A stretch of DNA of 64,000 bases from Pseudomonas sp. B33.4 (GTDB lineage Bacteria > Pseudomonadota > Gammaproteobacteria > Pseudomonadales > Pseudomonadaceae), in NCBI RefSeq assembly GCF_034555375.1, contig NZ_CP140706.1:3091001-3155000 (forward strand), read 5' to 3'. This document shows positions 62,201 to 64,000 of the stretch, one piece after another. The notes beneath the pieces were generated by a model that ran no database searches, was not told where the DNA came from, and saw only the letters and a program-made list of their open reading frames with translations. The translations under genes were made by a program, and so were the position numbers. Every line of letters starts with the position of its first letter. Position 1 is the first letter of the stretch.

Positions 62201-64000
62201 AACCGCCGCCATGCTGTTGTCCAGACGATAGCTATAACTGCCGTCGGCGTTTAGGGTCAGCCAGCCATAGGTGCCGCGCAACTCGGTGCCAAGGGCGCCG
62301 GCCGTGCCGGTTGCGGCTTCGCTGCCGGTGCGCACCGAGGACACTGCGCGGGTTTCGCCGTAGTTGTAGTTGGGCAGGTCGCCGGGGACTTCGCCGCCGT
62401 CGACATCGCTGTCGTTATCCAGCACGTTGCCGGTGGGATCCTGACCGGGCTGGCTGTTGTTCAAGCCGCCGGCCTCGATGGCCACGCCGGCATCATCATT
62501 GGCAATCGGGTTGTCGTTCTGCCCGCGAATCAACACGATGATTTCCGCCGTGTCGGTTTGCGGGGTCGCACCGACGCCATCGCTGACGGTGTAGGTGAAA
62601 CGTTCCGAGAGCAGATCGGCGCTACGGCGCAGGGCCTGCACGTCAGGGTTGCTGTTGTCGACTTCATAGACGTAGCTGCCGTCGGGGAAAATCGTCAGCG
62701 TGCCGTACAGTCCGGCAATCACCGTGCCGCCGAGATTGACCGCGATAGGCGTGCCCGGATCGCCGCTCGCGCCGGACTTGATCAGCGTGACCGTCAGTGG
62801 GTCGCCATCGGGATCGGTGTCGTTGACCGTGACGTCGCCCGAAGGGTTGTTGCCCGGCGTCAGGTTGTTGATCCCGCCGGCTTCGGTGGCGACGGCAATG
62901 ACGTTTTGCGCAACCGGTGGATCGTTGACGCCATGCACGGTGATGACCAGTTGCGCGGTGTCAGTCAGGCCAGTGGTGTCGGTGACGCGGTAGGTGAAGA
63001 ACTCGGTCAGGGTATGACCCGGCGCCAGCGCCTGTACCAGCGCATTGGTGCTGTCGACGTCATAGAAAAACGAGCCATCGGCGCCGATGCGCAAGGTGCC
63101 GTAAAGACCGGCTACCACGGTGCCGTTGGCGGAAGTGGTGCCGGTGGCCACGCCACTGAGCACGTCGACGGCCGGGTTGTAGGTGGCCTCGCTTTTGTTG
63201 ATCACGCCATTGACCAGCAACTGGCTGCTCGGCTGGTCATTGGCATCGACGTCCTGATCGACGCCATTGCCACCCGGTTGGGTGATCGGCCCGGGACGGC
63301 TGGGAAACTGAATCACGTTGCCGCTCGGATTGCTTTCCGAGGCGGTGCCGTTGGTGGACGCGGCTTGTGCCGAGGCGGCGTCATCGCTGGCCACCGGGTT
63401 GTCGTTGGCACCTTGGATGACGATGCGCAGTTGCGCGACATCATCCAGTCCGCCGGTATCGGTCAGCCGATAGCTGAAGAACTCCACCAGCTGTTGCCCG
63501 GCACTCAGGCGCTGAACCGTGGCGTTAGTGTTGTTGACCACGTAGCTGTAAGTGCCGTCGGGATTGATGGTCAAGGTGCCGTAGAGCCCGGCAATCGCCG
63601 TAGCGCCGCTGACGGCGGTGAAGTTGCCGGCGCCGGCCTCGGCTACCGGGCGAATACCGGTTACGGTGCGGGTTTCCCCATTGGCGACGCTGTCGACGTC
63701 CAGATCATTGCTCAACACGTTGCCCGTGGCGTCACTGCCCGGTGTGCCGTTGTTGACGCCGCCGGCCTCGATGGCCACACCGTCGTCATCGACGCCTTGC
63801 GGCGTGTCGTTGGCGCCCTGAATGGTCACGCTCAATGTGGCCGTCGAGGTTTCACCGGCAAGGTCCGCGAGGACGTAATTGAAGTTGTCCTGCAAGGTCT
63901 GGCCCGACACGCGCAGCGCCTGCACGGCGGCGTTGTTGTTATCGACGACGTATTGATAGGAACCGTTGCTGCCAATCACCAACTGACCGTACAGGCCATT
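59270..64000 (-). CDS. Giant VCBS-repeat surface protein (C-terminal part)
   Basis: At least 1,577 residues visible; the N-terminus is beyond the right edge. The visible part is ten complete VCBS/cadherin-like repeats of about 135 residues plus the end of an eleventh, then a non-repetitive C-terminal region of about 160 residues. Each repeat carries NVLxNDxDVD, GLYGTLTxNxDGSYxYxxDN and a final xxIxGxNDxP. The tail has no RTX nonapeptides; it is polar and ends in a basic helix (KGFSAQLRDAAQRRAPR). Probably a long adhesin acting in attachment or biofilm. First gene of a five-gene run with TolC-like, two adaptor and M50-HlyD genes. The ABC exporter expected for such proteins is not in this window. 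Confidence 0.9.
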   Translation of the reverse strand, partial: NGLYGQLVIGSNGSYQYVVDNNNAAVQALRVSGQTLQDNFNYVLADLAGETSTATLSVTIQGANDTPQGVDDDGVAIEAGGVNNGTPGSDATGNVLSNDLDVDSVANGETRTVTGIRPVAEAGAGNFTAVSGATAIAGLYGTLTINPDGTYSYVVNNTNATVQRLSAGQQLVEFFSYRLTDTGGLDDVAQLRIVIQGANDNPVASDDAASAQAASTNGTASESNPSGNVIQFPSRPGPITQPGGNGVDQDVDANDQPSSQLLVNGVINKSEATYNPAVDVLSGVATGTTSANGTVVAGLYGTLRIGADGSFFYDVDSTNALVQALAPGHTLTEFFTYRVTDTTGLTDTAQLVITVHGVNDPPVAQNVIAVATEAGGINNLTPGNNPSGDVTVNDTDPDGDPLTVTLIKSGASGDPGTPIAVNLGGTVIAGLYGTLTIFPDGSYVYEVDNSNPDVQALRRSADLLSERFTYTVSDGVGATPQTDTAEIIVLIRGQNDNPIANDDAGVAIEAGGLNNSQPGQDPTGNVLDNDSDVDGGEVPGDLPNYNYGETRAVSSVRTGSEAATGTAGALGTELRGTYGWLTLNADGSYSYRLDNSMAAVQALRAGNSLLDAFSYEVIDAAGATDRATLNISIQGRNDTPVAQNDSNTAVEAGGANNATPGINPSGNVLANDTDVDGNGEVLSVIGVNQGSSVGLIGSAFNGTYGRLTLNADGSYSYLLDNLNPQVQALRSNADTLTETFTYQIRDLAGATSSATLTITIRGANDNPVASDDSTVAVEAGGTFNGTPGVNPSGNVLTNDNDVDANDAKLVTGIRTGNEAAGGTFTNVVGAQTFNGLYGTLTLNTDGTYSYVINNSLAAVQALKVGDSLVETFTYRLRDIAGATDTAQLSIRIDGAWDAPVAANDTALAVADNGNGNGVNPSGNVLPNDTDVDQGDSKTVTGIRFGTEDAGGSLAGVTAGTDNSNGTLINGLYGQLIIGADGSFTYNLDSNNPAVLALGPLQFLNERFTYQVSDRGGQNDLAEIHIIIRGRNIAPVANTDTATAIEAGGSNNDQPGLNPGGNVLDNDTDAESDPLSVIGIHTGTVDAIGTVGSVGTSLRGLYGDLLINADGSYSYTVDNNLAAVQALRQSGQTLNEVFTYTIVDRWGDTSTAELRITVDGRNDTPVAVDDSATAVEAGGVNNGTPGSNPTGNVLDNDTDVDSVANGESKQVQSVSNQAGQSTGAGQVLIGLYGQLTLNADGSYTYVIDNNNPVVQALRTAGETLSETFTYRMVDTAGATSDARLTVVIQGANDAPLAQNDSGFASDQSPAPQTTGNVLPNDGDVDNNDGLVVVGVRTGAEADGSTSGVIGQPIIGLYGTLVLNADGSYTYTIDQNNPAVLAAAGLGQILRDVFTYTINDRAGASDQAELVITLDIATPFIPAPGGNNFERDPNTLNRNFLIPDPQPAIFVTPVVERAAEISELSAWGVDGSNLRLAAVGEFSSDSLGNGLGLVPGQFVQQAVRTSRLESELDLLWVQGRQGRTGLSADGLLSDPSLFTLNPADLTHSPAHAEKQQEKPRAKGFSAQLRDAAQRRAPR
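59755..64000 (-). repeat. Tandem VCBS-domain coding repeats (about 400 bases each)
   Basis: Ten full coding repeats of roughly 400 bases and part of an eleventh, at the protein level 40-70 percent alike by eye; DNA similarity is highest in the GGNVLDNDTDVD and YGTLTLNADGSYSY segments. One unit near 63150-63350 has an extra insert (VIQFPSRPGPITQPGGNGV), and the unit near 61270 lacks the usual VEAGG motif. Confidence 0.85.

Noticed and set aside
59755..64000. CRISPR-like or satellite array because of regular repeats of about 400 bases
   Set aside because: Repeats are in frame, coding and divergent, and match VCBS protein domains; unit length and lack of short identical repeats exclude CRISPR.

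Overview
The window is a GC-rich chromosomal segment of a fluorescent-group Pseudomonas. This rests on three things visible in it: an aprA-inh-aprDEF-serine protease-pueB-pueA cluster, a formate dehydrogenase/selenium locus in the same gene order as in P. aeruginosa, and many Pseudomonas-type REP palindromes between genes.

Layout. 1-16.7 kb (+): the alkaline protease secretion locus. It holds the C-terminal part of a serralysin, its inhibitor, the complete AprDEF type I secretion machine, two tandem autotransporter subtilases, and two RTX lipases/polyurethanases (PueB, PueA) that are likely AprDEF clients. 16.9-24.3 kb: a small secreted protein, a YgdI/R-type lipoprotein (-), then a tightly packed run of a FAN1-type VRR-NUC nuclease, a nuclease-helicase of the XPD/DinG type, a hybrid PAS histidine kinase and a small membrane protein. 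24.5-28.8 kb (-): a small hypothetical protein, a CPA1 cation/proton antiporter, a short-chain dehydrogenase and a PatB-type C-S lyase.

29.0-38.1 kb (+): a self-contained selenoprotein locus. Selenocysteine-containing FdnG (in-frame UGA plus SECIS), FdnH, FdnI, FdhE, SelA, SelB and tRNA-Sec lie head to tail, so the locus encodes the enzyme and most of the machinery needed to make it. 38.1-41.5 kb: an accessory patch behind selC. It carries a ParDE toxin-antitoxin pair, two small DUF3077-like genes preceded by a leader able to form a pseudoknot, a decayed second copy of the selB tail plus selC (anticodon changed from UCA to UUA), and an AT-richer gene of unknown function butting against that copy.

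41.6-53.5 kb: metabolic and transport genes, namely an OprD porin, an amidase, a class III aminotransferase with a divergent TetR regulator, a FadL-type channel, an AI-2E-family permease, an MscS channel and an AspT-like exchanger. 53.5-64 kb (-): a five-gene cluster whose first gene, cut by the window edge, is a giant VCBS-repeat surface protein. It is followed by a TolC-like lipoprotein, a periplasmic adaptor, a membrane adaptor with a cytosolic GAF-like domain, and a PqqD-like/site-2-protease/HlyD fusion. No ABC ATPase is visible in this cluster. I regard this putative unconventional export system as the most interesting part of the window.

Limits: all calls come from reading the sequence and from family knowledge. 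No database search or structure prediction was run. Genes at both ends are incomplete.
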